A DNA stretch of 64,000 nt, from NCBI RefSeq assembly GCF_000014065.1, contig NC_008044.1:2875501-2939500 (forward strand), given 5' to 3'. Origin of the DNA: Ruegeria sp. TM1040. GTDB lineage: Bacteria; Pseudomonadota; Alphaproteobacteria; Rhodobacterales; Rhodobacteraceae. A program made the position numbers and the translations under genes. Positions 34,588 through 44,503 of this stretch are shown piece by piece. The notes below the pieces were generated by a model. It had not been told where the DNA came from and did not search any database. It saw only the letters and a list, made by a program, of their open reading frames with translations. The stretch's first letter is position 1. Each line of letters opens with the position of its first letter.

Positions 34588-35121
34588 TCACAGTGCGGAT
34601 CGGCGCTCTTTCAGGCCATTCAAAGCATCACATAGCTGATCAAAATGGCCCCCTGCCGATTGCAGCCGCTGAATGAGGTCCCAACCGCCCCAGACCTGAA
34701 ACGCCTCGGACGCATTTAATTCACCTCTCCCCCAAATCGTGCCGGGCTTCGCGCGATCATAGGAAAAACTTGCGTTTCCATAGCTGCCGTCCTCGCAGAT
34801 AAATTGAGCAGAACCACTGGCATCTGCTGTACTTAAAATCTCCCATTTTCCGCGGCACGCTACGCCATCTTGGGTCTTTCCCTCGATATTGCCCGACAAC
34901 CATCCAAACGTCGCCCCACGGATGCTTTGCCCATTTTCGAAACAGGCCAAAAGCGGTGTACAGTGGTCACTCCGACCCGGGTTCGAGGTGCAACCAGACA
35001 AGAAAGCTGCCGCCTCGGAACTTGAGGCTTCGCGTTGGCAGGATGTAATCAAGAGACCGCTCAGGCCGAGCAGAGTGATTGCAGTGACGCGACGGATCGG
35101 AGATAAGGCGGATAAGAACAT
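34588..35121 (-). CDS. Hypothetical lipoprotein
   Basis: A 177-residue protein with a lipoprotein signal: charged start, hydrophobic run and lipobox LLITSC with the lipidated Cys at residue 28. The mature part has several cysteines (CTSNPGRSDHC, LLAC, GVAC, ICEDG) that may form disulfides. I recognise no family. The gene is poorer in G+C than its neighbours and has no clear ribosome binding site, which would fit recent acquisition. It is divergent from polA with only 30 bp between starts. Confidence 0.65.
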   Translation of the reverse strand: MFLSALSPIRRVTAITLLGLSGLLITSCQREASSSEAAAFLSGCTSNPGRSDHCTPLLACFENGQSIRGATFGWLSGNIEGKTQDGVACRGKWEILSTADASGSAQFICEDGSYGNASFSYDRAKPGTIWGRGELNASEAFQVWGGWDLIQRLQSAGGHFDQLCDALNGLKERRSAL

Positions 35122-35151
35122 CTGGGAAACAATCAGTTGGGGTCAAACACC

Positions 35152-37959
35152 ATGAGCACTAGCAATTTTGGCAAAGGCTGTCACCTCCACCTGATCGATG
35201 GCTCCGCCTTCATCTTTCGCGCCTACCACGCGCTGCCGCCGCTGACGCGCAAATCCGACGGGCTGCCCATCGGCGCGGTCTCGGGGTTCTGCAACATGCT
35301 GTTCAAACAGGTCGAGGACAACAAGGGCCCCGATGCGCCGACCCATGTGGCGGTGATCTTTGACCACTCCGGCAAATCGTTTCGCAACGATATGTACGAT
35401 CAGTACAAGGCCAATCGCCCCCCCGCGCCGGAGGATCTGGTGCCGCAGTTCCCGCTGACGCGCGAGGCCACCCGCGCCTTCAACATCGCCTGCAAGGAGA
35501 TCGAAGGCTTTGAGGCCGATGACATCATCGCTACATTGGCCTGTCAGGCGCGCGAGGCCGGGGGCCGCGTGACGATCATCTCGTCAGATAAGGACCTGAT
35601 GCAGCTGGTCGGGGACGGGGTCGAGATGCTCGACGCGATGAAGAACAAGCGCATCGACAGCGATGGCGTGCGCGAGAAATTCGGCGTCGGCCCCGACCGG
35701 GTTGTGGATGTGCAGGCGCTTGCGGGCGACTCTGTTGACAACGTGCCCGGCGCGCCCGGCATCGGCATCAAGACCGCCGCGCTCCTGATCAACGAGTTCG
35801 GCTCGCTGGAGGATCTGCTGGATCGCGCCGAAGAGATCAAGCAGCCCAAGCGTCGTCAAACCCTGATCGAGAAGCGCGACCAGATCGAGATGTCGAAACG
35901 GCTGGTGCAGCTGGATTGCGACATGGAGCTGGACTTCACGCTCGACGATCTGGAGGTGCGCGATCCGGATGCAGATACGCTCTTGGGCTTCCTCGCCGAG
36001 ATGGAATTCCGCACCCTGTCCAAGCGAATGGCCGACCAGCTGGGCCGCGAGGCCCCGACCATCCCCGAAGCGCCCTCCGCCGCAGCCGCCGCGCTGGAGC
36101 TGCCCGAAGCGCCGGGCTTTGACAGTGCCGAATATACCACCGTGCGCGACGCCGAGACCCTTCAGCAGTGGATCGATCTCATTCGTGAGCATGGCTATGT
36201 CGCGGTCGATACCGAGACCACCGGCCTTAACGAGATGATCGCGGATCTCGTTGGCATCAGCCTATGTGTGGTTCCGGGGCAGGCCTGCTATGTGCCGCTC
36301 ACACATAAGACGGGGAACTCCGACGATCTCTTTGGCTCTGACGATCTGGCCGAGGGGCAGATGCCGCTCAAGGACGCGCTGGAGATGCTGAAACCGGTGC
36401 TGGAGGATGACGCCATCCTCAAGATCGGCCAGAACATGAAATACGATGCCAAGATCTTTGCCCGTAACGGCATCGACGTGACCCCGATCGACGACACCAT
36501 GTTGTTGTCCTATGCGCTTCATGGCGGCATGCACGGACATGGGATGGATACGCTGTCGGAGCGCTATCTCGACCATCAGCCGATCCCGATCAAATCGCTC
36601 TTGGGGAGCGGAAAATCCGCGATCACATTTGACCGGGTGTCGATAGAGGACGCCACGCCCTATGCGGCCGAGGACGCCGACATCACCCTGCGCCTCTGGC
36701 AGCAGTTCAAACCGCAGTTGCACCAGAAACAGGTGACCACCGTCTACGAGACCTTGGAACGCCCGCTGGTGCCGGTGCTGGCGCAGATGGAACAACATGG
36801 CATCAAGGTGGACCGCGACACGCTCAGCCGTATGTCGAACGCGTTCTCACAAAAAATGGCCGCGCTCGAGGCAGAGATCCACGAGCTCGCGGGCGAGACC
36901 TTCAATGTCGGCTCCCCCAAGCAGCTGGGCGAGATCCTTTTTGACAAGATGTCTCTGCCGGGGGGCAAGAAGGGCAAGACCGGTGCCTATGCCACCGGGG
37001 CGGACATTCTTGAGGATCTGGCCACGGAGCATACCTTGCCCGCGCGCGTGTTGGACTGGCGGCAACTCTCCAAGCTGAAATCCACGTACACAGACGCGCT
37101 TCAGGAGCACATCCATCCCGAAACCGGGCGGGTACATACGTCTTATTTGCAGACCGGCGCCAACACTGGGCGTCTGGCCTCGAGCGATCCCAACCTGCAA
37201 AACATCCCCGTGCGCAGCGAAGAGGGACGCCGCATCCGCGAGGCCTTTGTCGCAGACGAGGGCAATGTGCTTCTGTCGCTCGACTACAGCCAGATCGAGC
37301 TGCGCATCCTGGCCCATGTTGCGGGAATCGATGCGCTAAAACAGGCGTTTGCCGACGGCCACGACATCCACGCGATGACCGCCTCCGAGGTCTTTGATGT
37401 GCCACTTGAGGAGATGACTCCGGACATTCGCCGCAAGGCCAAGGCGATCAACTTTGGCGTGATCTATGGGATTTCGGGCTTTGGGCTTGCACGCAACCTG
37501 CGTATTCCGCGCGGCGAGGCCCAGGGATTTATCGACCGCTATTTCGAGCGTTTCCCCGGCATTCGTCAGTATATGGATGACACGGTGAACTTCGCCAAGG
37601 AGCACGGTTATGTGCAAACGCTCTTTGGCCGTAAGATCCACACGCCGGAGATCGCAGCCAAGGGACCGCGTGCGAGCTTTGCAAAACGCGCGGCTATCAA
37701 CGCGCCCATTCAGGGCACGGCCGCAGATGTCATCCGGCGCGCCATGGTGCGTATGCCAGAGGCCATCGCCCACCTGCCCGCGCGCATGCTGCTGCAGGTC
37801 CACGATGAATTGCTGTTCGAAGTGCCCGAGGATCACGTCGAAGAGACGATTTCCGTCGCCCGCGAGATCATGGAAGGCGCGGCTGATCCGGCAGTGCATA
37901 TGGATGTAAAACTGGTGGTCGACGCGGGACGCGGCCAAAACTGGGCCGAGGCGCATTAA
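35152..37959 (+). CDS. polA: DNA polymerase I
   Basis: A 935-residue repair and Okazaki-fragment polymerase (E. coli: 928). The ATG at 35152 is chosen; an upstream in-frame TTG adds only five codons. The 5'-3' exonuclease domain (about 1-290) has YHALPP and ADDIIATLA. The 3'-5' exonuclease domain (about 335-520) keeps the catalytic DTET, so proofreading should be active, unlike in Taq. The polymerase domain has LLSLDYSQIELR, RKAKAINFGVIYG and the motif C VHDE. Confidence 0.97.
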   Translation: MSTSNFGKGCHLHLIDGSAFIFRAYHALPPLTRKSDGLPIGAVSGFCNMLFKQVEDNKGPDAPTHVAVIFDHSGKSFRNDMYDQYKANRPPAPEDLVPQFPLTREATRAFNIACKEIEGFEADDIIATLACQAREAGGRVTIISSDKDLMQLVGDGVEMLDAMKNKRIDSDGVREKFGVGPDRVVDVQALAGDSVDNVPGAPGIGIKTAALLINEFGSLEDLLDRAEEIKQPKRRQTLIEKRDQIEMSKRLVQLDCDMELDFTLDDLEVRDPDADTLLGFLAEMEFRTLSKRMADQLGREAPTIPEAPSAAAAALELPEAPGFDSAEYTTVRDAETLQQWIDLIREHGYVAVDTETTGLNEMIADLVGISLCVVPGQACYVPLTHKTGNSDDLFGSDDLAEGQMPLKDALEMLKPVLEDDAILKIGQNMKYDAKIFARNGIDVTPIDDTMLLSYALHGGMHGHGMDTLSERYLDHQPIPIKSLLGSGKSAITFDRVSIEDATPYAAEDADITLRLWQQFKPQLHQKQVTTVYETLERPLVPVLAQMEQHGIKVDRDTLSRMSNAFSQKMAALEAEIHELAGETFNVGSPKQLGEILFDKMSLPGGKKGKTGAYATGADILEDLATEHTLPARVLDWRQLSKLKSTYTDALQEHIHPETGRVHTSYLQTGANTGRLASSDPNLQNIPVRSEEGRRIREAFVADEGNVLLSLDYSQIELRILAHVAGIDALKQAFADGHDIHAMTASEVFDVPLEEMTPDIRRKAKAINFGVIYGISGFGLARNLRIPRGEAQGFIDRYFERFPGIRQYMDDTVNFAKEHGYVQTLFGRKIHTPEIAAKGPRASFAKRAAINAPIQGTAADVIRRAMVRMPEAIAHLPARMLLQVHDELLFEVPEDHVEETISVAREIMEGAADPAVHMDVKLVVDAGRGQNWAEAH

Positions 37960-38127
37960 GCGGCAGGAAACAAAACACGGTTTTGCCCCCTCATCAGTTG
38001 TTCCGACGCCACGACAGCGGCGGCGGGATCGACGCTAGAAACTCATCTCTCGATGATTGTCTTTGGATGATCCCCAGAGCCGGCATTCGCCCCCCAAATT
38101 GCAGGGACGACGTCAAATAGAGCGCCG

Positions 38128-38895
38128 TCAAGCGGTCTGCAGGGCCTTCATCCAGCGCAGGCTGTCTTCGGTTCTTGGGGTGCTCGGGGTGTATTCCGCG
38201 CTGACCCAACCACTATAGCCGCTGTCATCGATCGCCTGAAACAACGCATCAAAATCCACCGGTCCGCGCCCCGGCTCGCAGCGTGACGGAGCTGCTGCAA
38301 ATTGCACATGGCTCGCGCGGCTCCCAAAAGTCTCCCAGACCTTGAGCGCATCTCCGTGGATAAGTTGGGCGTGATAAGCGTCGAACTGCAGGGTGACATT
38401 GTCGCGCCCAACCTCATCGAGAATGTCGATCGCAAGGTTGTAATCGTCGAGGAAATAGCCCGGGAAATCTCCGCTGTTAAGCGGTTCGATCGTGAATTGC
38501 TGCTGCGGCGCAGACTCCGCCGCTGCCTGCAGGTTCTGCACAAAGGTCCGCCGCGCGGCCTCCCCTTTGGCTGGCCCCGCCATGATGTGGATACGTCCCG
38601 CTTTCAACATGTCGGCATAGCGCAGTACCCGACGAATATCGCGCTGAAAGCGCTCCGCCTGTTCGGGAACGGCAGCATAGCCCGGATCGCCACCGGTGTA
38701 ATTGGGCGGCGGGGCATTGATCAACAAAAGCTCCAGCCCATTGGCAAGAAGCGCACGCTGCGTTTCTTTGGCGGCAAACTCATAAGGAAAGAGAACTTCC
38801 ACCGCCTCGAACCCAGCAGCCGCGGCAGCCGAGAATCGGTCAAGGTAAGGAAGCTCCGCAAAGAGCATGGATAGATTGGCCGCGAACTTAGGCAT
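38128..38895 (-). CDS. Hydroxypyruvate isomerase family TIM-barrel protein
   Basis: A 255-residue protein of the Hyi/xylose-isomerase-like TIM-barrel family. The ATG at 38895 has an AGGAGG site 5 nt upstream. Marks are MPKFAANLSMLF, LLINAPPPNY, the glutamate in FTIEPLN and the glutamate in VSAEYTPS, which correspond to the catalytic pair of E. coli Hyi. It may interconvert hydroxypyruvate and tartronate semialdehyde, or a related short sugar acid. No glyoxylate carboligase or reductase gene is adjacent, so the exact substrate is open. Confidence 0.8.
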   Translation of the reverse strand: MPKFAANLSMLFAELPYLDRFSAAAAAGFEAVEVLFPYEFAAKETQRALLANGLELLLINAPPPNYTGGDPGYAAVPEQAERFQRDIRRVLRYADMLKAGRIHIMAGPAKGEAARRTFVQNLQAAAESAPQQQFTIEPLNSGDFPGYFLDDYNLAIDILDEVGRDNVTLQFDAYHAQLIHGDALKVWETFGSRASHVQFAAAPSRCEPGRGPVDFDALFQAIDDSGYSGWVSAEYTPSTPRTEDSLRWMKALQTA

Positions 38896-39113
38896 TCTCA
38901 CCTCCTGCTAGATGTGCAGCCCTCGCCACGCCACTATAGCACAGTCCCCGGGCGCGCGTGTGCGGGTTTTGTTTTAAACTTGAACTGCACGTACCTTCGT
39001 AGTGCGCCGATATGCACCCGGCACGCAAAGAAGAAAACGCTGGCTTTTGCGCAATTTTAATGGAGTGCGCGGATCCTCGCCCAGAGCATGCTCACTGCGC
39101 CCAGCACCTGCCC
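38896..39113. other. Intergenic region without a supported gene
   Basis: About 220 bp between the isomerase start and the end of the DUF1285 gene, both on the minus strand. It contains an AT-rich patch (GTTTTGTTTTAAAC near 38970) that could hold the isomerase promoter. No convincing gene or hairpin is visible. Confidence 0.4.
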
Positions 39114-39707
39114 TCAGGTCAAATCAAGCGCATCGGCCTTGATGATGCGAAAGAAAGCGCCCTGCGACCAGACACCGAACCAGCCATCATGCGTCTCGCC
39201 CAATTCCATCAGGCGATAGAAGCTCTTGCGGTCCACCAGCGCCTCCAGTCCGGCGCGCACATGCACATAGGGCGCAGGCTCGCCCGTCTCAGGATCCGTC
39301 TCAACGCGAATGGCATTCTCTGGTCCGGCAAGGGTTTCATCCCCAACCTGCGTGGTGAAGGTCAAAATCTGTTCTTTTCCCACACCAGCCGCTTCAAAAT
39401 CCACCGCCACAAAAGGCGCGTCCTCAACGGTGATGCCGACTTTCTCTACCGGTGTAACCAGATAGAACTTGTCTGCCTCACGTTTCAGAATCGAGGAAAA
39501 CAGCTTCACCAGTTCAAAGCGGCGAATTTCAGAGCCAAGATAGCTCCAACGGCCGTCGCGATGAATGCGGATGTCGAGATCGCCGCAATAAGGCGGATTC
39601 CACAGGTGCACCGGAGGCAAACCGCCGTCGCCGGCCGCCTTTGCGCTGACTTCAAGAGCATCCGCATCCGGTTTCACAACTTTTTGTCCGCTCATTCGTT
39701 TTGCCAT
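39114..39707 (-). CDS. DUF1285 family protein
   Basis: A 197-residue cytosolic protein starting at the ATG at 39707 (MAKRMSGQ). The recognisable DUF1285 pattern is HLWNPPYCGDLDIRIHRDGRWSYLGSEI, then LVKLFSSIL and FYRLMELGE. The function is unknown. It is divergent from the MoxR operon with a 52-bp gap, so regulation is probably shared. Confidence 0.85.
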   Translation of the reverse strand: MAKRMSGQKVVKPDADALEVSAKAAGDGGLPPVHLWNPPYCGDLDIRIHRDGRWSYLGSEIRRFELVKLFSSILKREADKFYLVTPVEKVGITVEDAPFVAVDFEAAGVGKEQILTFTTQVGDETLAGPENAIRVETDPETGEPAPYVHVRAGLEALVDRKSFYRLMELGETHDGWFGVWSQGAFFRIIKADALDLT

Positions 39708-39759
39708 TCCATTCCCGCGCGATACACTCAAACCATATAAGCCCACAGAAAGGGAAGTC

Positions 39760-40767
39760 ATGAGCGAAGCACAGGATCTATTGACCGACATCGAAGCGCT
39801 GGAGGTTCGCCTGCAAGACGCGCGCGCCTCGATCAAACGTCGCTTCATCGGACAGGAGCGGGTCGTGGACCTGACTCTGGCGACCCTCTTGTGCGGAGGC
39901 CATGGGCTTTTGATCGGCCTACCCGGCCTTGGCAAAACCCGACTGGTCGAAGCGCTTTCGACCGTTATGGGCCTCAATGGAAACCGGGTGCAATTCACGC
40001 CGGACCTGATGCCCGCCGACATCCTTGGCTCCGAAGTTCTTGATACAGCCCCTGATGGCACCCGCGCCTTTCGCTTCGTACAGGGACCAATTTTTTGTCA
40101 GCTGCTGATGGCGGATGAAATAAACCGCGCCTCACCCCGGACCCAGTCGGCGCTCCTACAGGCGATGCAAGAGAAAACCGTGACCGTCGCGGGCGCCGAC
40201 CGGGCGTTGGATGCACCGTTTCATGTGCTTGCGACGCAAAACCCGATCGAGCAGGAAGGCACCTATCCGCTGCCTGAGGCACAGCTCGACCGGTTCCTCA
40301 TGCAGATCGACATCCACTACCCCGACCGCGAAACCGAGCGCGATATTCTCATCGCGACCACGGGTGTCGAAGAGGAAGCCGCGCATCAGGTCTTTACCGC
40401 CGAGGAATTAATCGCGGCCCAAACCCTCTTGCGCCGCATGCCAGTGGGCGAATCCGTGGTCGAAGTGATCCTTGACCTTGTGCGCGCCTTCCGTCCCGAA
40501 GACCCTGCTGCAAGTGAGCGCGTGGCGCAGACCGTGGCCTGGGGGCCCGGACCACGGGCGGCACAGGCGCTGATGCTGGCGGTGCGGGCACGCGCCTTGT
40601 TGCAAGGCCGACTGGCCCCCAATACCGAAGACGTCATCGACATGGCGCGCCCGATCCTGAGCCACCGCATGCAACTCAACTTTGCCGCGCGCGCCCGCGG
40701 CGACAGCCTTGCCGAGCTGATCGACGAAACCGCCGCCTCCCTCGTCAAAGCCGAGGCCGCCGCGTGA
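39760..40767 (+). CDS. MoxR-family AAA+ ATPase
   Basis: A 335-residue AAA+ protein with a GGGAAG site before the ATG. Walker A is GLPGLGKT (53-60), and Walker B LLMADEINRA, followed by the sensor region ATQNPIEQEGTYPLPEAQLDRF typical of MoxR proteins. These ATPases act as chaperones with von Willebrand-type partners to mature metal cofactors or envelope complexes. The next gene overlaps it as GTGA. Confidence 0.93.
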   Translation: MSEAQDLLTDIEALEVRLQDARASIKRRFIGQERVVDLTLATLLCGGHGLLIGLPGLGKTRLVEALSTVMGLNGNRVQFTPDLMPADILGSEVLDTAPDGTRAFRFVQGPIFCQLLMADEINRASPRTQSALLQAMQEKTVTVAGADRALDAPFHVLATQNPIEQEGTYPLPEAQLDRFLMQIDIHYPDRETERDILIATTGVEEEAAHQVFTAEELIAAQTLLRRMPVGESVVEVILDLVRAFRPEDPAASERVAQTVAWGPGPRAAQALMLAVRARALLQGRLAPNTEDVIDMARPILSHRMQLNFAARARGDSLAELIDETAASLVKAEAAA

Positions 40768-41672
40768 GCCTGCCCCTCGCCTCTCCCGACAGGACGGCGC
40801 GCGGCCCCGCAGGCCAGATCCGCAGCCGCGCCGAAGAGGCCGCCAGTGTCCTGCCGCCGCTGTTGGTGCAGGCCCAACAACTCGCCGGGGCGGTCTTGCT
40901 CGGCGAACACGGCCGCAGGCGCTCTGGGGTGGGCGATGATTTCTGGCAATATCGCCCCGTGCAGCAAGGCGATAGCCGTCGCATGATCGACCATCGCCGC
41001 TCCGCGCGTGGCGATCAGCAATTTGTCCGCGAGCGGGAATGGCAGATTGCCCAGACTGTCCATCTCTGGGTGGACCAGGGACAGTCCATGCGCTTTGCCT
41101 CAGATGGAAAACTGCCCCAAAAGATCGACCGCGCGCGCCTGCTGGCCCTAGCGTCTGCAGTGCTGATGGTGCGCGGTGGCGAACGTGTCGGGCTCACAGG
41201 TGGGCTGTTGCCGCCACGGCGCGGAAACATGCAAATCCTGCGATTGGCCGAGCATTTTACCACTCAGGACGACGCCACATATGCGCCACCCGAACATCGG
41301 GCCCTCATTCCGCATGCGCGGGCCTTGTTCATCTCTGACTTCCTCGGACCCTTTGAGGAGCTCGAGATCGCGCTGAGCAAAGCCGCAGATCGCGGCCTTC
41401 GAGGGGTGCTGTTGCAGGTGCTTGATCCAAGCGAAGAGCTGTTTCCCTTTGCAGGGCGCACCCGGTTCGAGGGACCGCACAAAGCGCATGTTCACGAAAC
41501 ACTCAAAGCATCTGCCCTGCGGGACCGGTATCTTGAGCGTCTCGCGCAACGGCGCGATGCACTCGAAACACTCTGCCGCGCGGCAGGCTGGACGCTTGGG
41601 CTGCATCACACCGGCGACAGCGCCCAATCGGGGCTGCTGTGGCTCTATCACGCATTGGAGCGGCGGCAATGA
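40764..41672 (+). CDS. DUF58 domain protein of the MoxR operon
   Basis: A 302-residue protein with GTG start overlapping the moxR stop by 4 nt. The DUF58 core is visible as GRRRSGVGDDFWQYRPVQQGDSRRMIDHRRSAR (about 50-82). The later part resembles a degenerate VWA fold (VWVDQGQSM type strand, then FISDFLG). It is the usual second gene of MoxR operons and probably a client or adaptor of the ATPase. The next gene overlaps as ATGA. Confidence 0.9.
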   Translation: MSLPLASPDRTARGPAGQIRSRAEEAASVLPPLLVQAQQLAGAVLLGEHGRRRSGVGDDFWQYRPVQQGDSRRMIDHRRSARGDQQFVREREWQIAQTVHLWVDQGQSMRFASDGKLPQKIDRARLLALASAVLMVRGGERVGLTGGLLPPRRGNMQILRLAEHFTTQDDATYAPPEHRALIPHARALFISDFLGPFEELEIALSKAADRGLRGVLLQVLDPSEELFPFAGRTRFEGPHKAHVHETLKASALRDRYLERLAQRRDALETLCRAAGWTLGLHHTGDSAQSGLLWLYHALERRQ

Positions 41673-44458
41673 CGATGATCGCGGGCATAGGTTTTGCAAG
41701 CCCCTGGCTTCTGCTTGGGCTCTTGGTGTTGCCGATCCTGTGGCTTTTGCTGCGTGCAATCCCGCCCGCGCCCAAACGGCAGCCCTTTCCTGCCGTGACG
41801 CTTTTGCTCGGGCTCAAGGATGACGAGAGCCTTTCGGATCGCACGCCTTGGTGGCTTTTGCTGTTGAGGATGCTGGCCGTCGCGGCAGCCATCGTGGGGC
41901 TCTCCGGGCCGGTGCTGAACCCCGCACAAGAACAGAGCGGCGATGGGCCGTTGCTGATCGTGATGGATTCCGGCTGGGGCGGCGCGCCTCATTGGGAGCA
42001 AAACCGCAGCCACATTGAGGCAGAACTCAGTGAGGCAGGCCGGGCCGGACGCCCGGTTGCCCTGTTGCGCCTGACCGAGCCTGAGCCACTGCAATTTCGC
42101 GCCGCAGGATATTGGGGACGCCAACTCCCGGGCATGACGCCAGCACCCTGGGTTGCGTCCCCTGAACAGGTGCGTGCCGCGATGGACCTCATTGCAGAGG
42201 TCGAGGGCGGATTTGACACGCTCTGGCTCAGTGACGGGCTGGCAATGGCGGCGCGCCAGGATCTGGTCACGGCCCTTGGTGAGCGCGGCAACATCGAAGT
42301 CTATGAAAGCGGCGCTCCCGTGATCGGGCTTCTGCCCGCGACCTATGCCGATGGAGCGATCACACTCAGTGCCCAGCGCAGTAATACCGGGCTGACGCAG
42401 GAAATCACGGTGCAGGCCTTGGGTCCGGATCCCAATGGCACCGAAAGGGCGCTGGCCTCCACCACGATCACCTTTGACGCAGCGGCCAGCGCTGCAGAGA
42501 CTCAGATCGCGCTGCCGATGGAGCTGCGCGCCCGCATCAGTCGCTTTGAAATCCTCAATACGCGTTCCGCCGGGGCGGTTTCGCTCACCGATGATCGCTT
42601 GCGGCGGCGGGAAGTGGCACTCATTTCCGCCCAGAGCGAGGATGAGGGCCTCGCGCTCTTGTCAGCGCTGCACTACCTGCGCCAAGCGCTGGAACCGACG
42701 GCGGAGCTGCTGGAAGGCTCGTTGACGGATCTGCTACCCGCAAACCCGGATGTCGTGGTTCTGGCGGATGTGGCCCGCCTTGCTCCCGCCCAGGAAGAAG
42801 CCCTGATCGACTGGGTCGAGTCGGGTGGGCTTTTGTTGCGGTTCGCCGGACCACGGCTTGCTGCCAGCGACACCGCACGCGACACTGAGGAACCCTTGAT
42901 GCCCGTGCGCCTGCGCATCGGCGGGCGCAGCATCGGCGGCGCGATGAGCTGGGGTGAGCCCAAGGCGCTTGCGCCCTTTGCAGAAGGCTCGCCCTTTTAC
43001 GGGTTGGACATTCCTCAGGATGTCGCAGTGAGCTCTCAGGTCATGGCACAGCCCGACCCGGAGCTGGCCAGCCGCGTGGTGGCGGAACTCAGCGATGGCA
43101 CCCCGCTGGTGACCCGCAAACCGCTTGGTCAGGGGCAGGTGATCCTGTTTCATGTCACTGCAAATGCAGAATGGAGCAGCCTGCCGCTTTCGGGGCTGTT
43201 CGTAGACATGCTTGAGCGCCTTGCAGTTTCTTCCGCTTCCAAACCGCCCAGCGCTGACGATCTGGAAGGCACCACGTGGCAAGCCGTCGAAGTGCTGGAT
43301 GGCTTTGGCCGGTTGACGGACGCGGACACGCTTTCAGGAGTCGCAGGTCCAGACCTCATCGACGCGCCCTCGGGTCCAACATTGCAACCCGGGCTCTATA
43401 CCAGCGGCAGCGGAGCCTATGCGCGCAATGTACTGCGCGATGGTGATGGTATTGAACCTTCGATCTGGCCTGCCTCGGTTCCAGTCCTTACCTACGAAGG
43501 CGCGGCTGAACGGCCCCTTGGGGGGCTGCTCCTCAGCCTGGCATTGGTGTTGCTTGCGGTGGATATTGCGGCGGCTCTGTGGGTCTCAGGCCTTTGGTCT
43601 CCGGCCAAAGTAGCTACAATTGCACTCGGGATGGGCCTCGCGGGTAGCGGCTTTATTGCTCTGCCGCCCGCAGCACAGGCGCAGATGGCCACCCCACTCA
43701 ACCTCCCCTCTGAAACCGAGCTCACCTCTGAGCTGACTCTGGGCCATGTTCTGACCGGCGATGCGCGAGTCGACCAGATCGCCGCAGAGGGGCTGCGCGG
43801 CCTCAGCAATGTCATGACGCTCAGAACATCTGTCGAACCCGCGGCACCCTATGGGGTGGACCTGGAAACTGATGAGCTCGCGTTCTTTCCCTTTCTGTAT
43901 TGGCCCGTCACCGAGGGCCAGCCGCTGCCCTCATCAGAGGCCTACAGCAAGCTCAACGCTTATCTGCGCACTGGTGGGATGATCCTGTTTGACACCCGCG
44001 ACGCGGATCTGACGCAGACAGGGGCCAGCTCGGGCGCGGCACGGCGCTTGCAACAACTGGCGCTGCCGCTGGATATCCCGCCACTGGAGCCGATCCCCGC
44101 CGACCACGTTCTGACTCGCGCTTTCTACCTGCTTCAGGATTTTCCCGGTCGTCACCCACGCGGACAGATCTGGGTCGAAGCCGCACCGCCGGATGCCAAG
44201 CAGGTCGACGGCCTCCCGTTTCGCAATCTAAACGACGGGGTGACACCCGTGGTGATCGGAGGCAATGACTGGGCGGCCGCATGGGCCGTGGATGAACGCA
44301 ATTCGCCGCTTTATCCAGTGGGGCGTGGTTTTTCAGGGGAACGCCAGCGCGAACTGGCCCGCCGTTTTGGGGTCAACCTGCTGATGCATGTGCTGACGGG
44401 GAACTATAAATCCGATCAGGTCCATGTGCCTGCGCTTCTGGACCGACTGGGGCAGTAA
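41669..44458 (+). CDS. Large membrane protein, BatA-like N-terminus and C-terminal DUF4159
   Basis: A 929-residue inner-membrane protein starting at the ATG at 41669 (ATGA overlap with DUF58). The BatA/aerotolerance-type N-terminus has two membrane segments (about 8-30 and 62-82) with FASPWLLLGLLVLPILWLLL. A periplasmic VWA-like region follows, then membrane segments near 630-680 and the C-terminal DUF4159 (ELTLGHVLTGDARVDQIAAEGL onward). The VWA metal site reads MDSGWG, a degenerate DxSxS. The role is unknown, but it is inseparable from the MoxR/DUF58 pair. Confidence 0.85.
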   Translation: MTMIAGIGFASPWLLLGLLVLPILWLLLRAIPPAPKRQPFPAVTLLLGLKDDESLSDRTPWWLLLLRMLAVAAAIVGLSGPVLNPAQEQSGDGPLLIVMDSGWGGAPHWEQNRSHIEAELSEAGRAGRPVALLRLTEPEPLQFRAAGYWGRQLPGMTPAPWVASPEQVRAAMDLIAEVEGGFDTLWLSDGLAMAARQDLVTALGERGNIEVYESGAPVIGLLPATYADGAITLSAQRSNTGLTQEITVQALGPDPNGTERALASTTITFDAAASAAETQIALPMELRARISRFEILNTRSAGAVSLTDDRLRRREVALISAQSEDEGLALLSALHYLRQALEPTAELLEGSLTDLLPANPDVVVLADVARLAPAQEEALIDWVESGGLLLRFAGPRLAASDTARDTEEPLMPVRLRIGGRSIGGAMSWGEPKALAPFAEGSPFYGLDIPQDVAVSSQVMAQPDPELASRVVAELSDGTPLVTRKPLGQGQVILFHVTANAEWSSLPLSGLFVDMLERLAVSSASKPPSADDLEGTTWQAVEVLDGFGRLTDADTLSGVAGPDLIDAPSGPTLQPGLYTSGSGAYARNVLRDGDGIEPSIWPASVPVLTYEGAAERPLGGLLLSLALVLLAVDIAAALWVSGLWSPAKVATIALGMGLAGSGFIALPPAAQAQMATPLNLPSETELTSELTLGHVLTGDARVDQIAAEGLRGLSNVMTLRTSVEPAAPYGVDLETDELAFFPFLYWPVTEGQPLPSSEAYSKLNAYLRTGGMILFDTRDADLTQTGASSGAARRLQQLALPLDIPPLEPIPADHVLTRAFYLLQDFPGRHPRGQIWVEAAPPDAKQVDGLPFRNLNDGVTPVVIGGNDWAAAWAVDERNSPLYPVGRGFSGERQRELARRFGVNLLMHVLTGNYKSDQVHVPALLDRLGQ

Positions 44459-44503
44459 AATGATGCAGAAACCAAATCCTGCGGCGCAAGGAGCTCGTGT
44501 GGC

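Noticed and set aside
37960-38127. CAAAA-CACGG-TTTTG repeat after polA as a terminator
   Set aside because: The stem is only 5 bp of A-T/C-G pairs without a T-run; too weak to call, and nothing else is visible in this gap.
39012-39740. Plus-strand open frame of 242 codons
   Set aside because: Mostly antisense to the DUF1285 gene, with a composition typical of a shadow frame and no motif.
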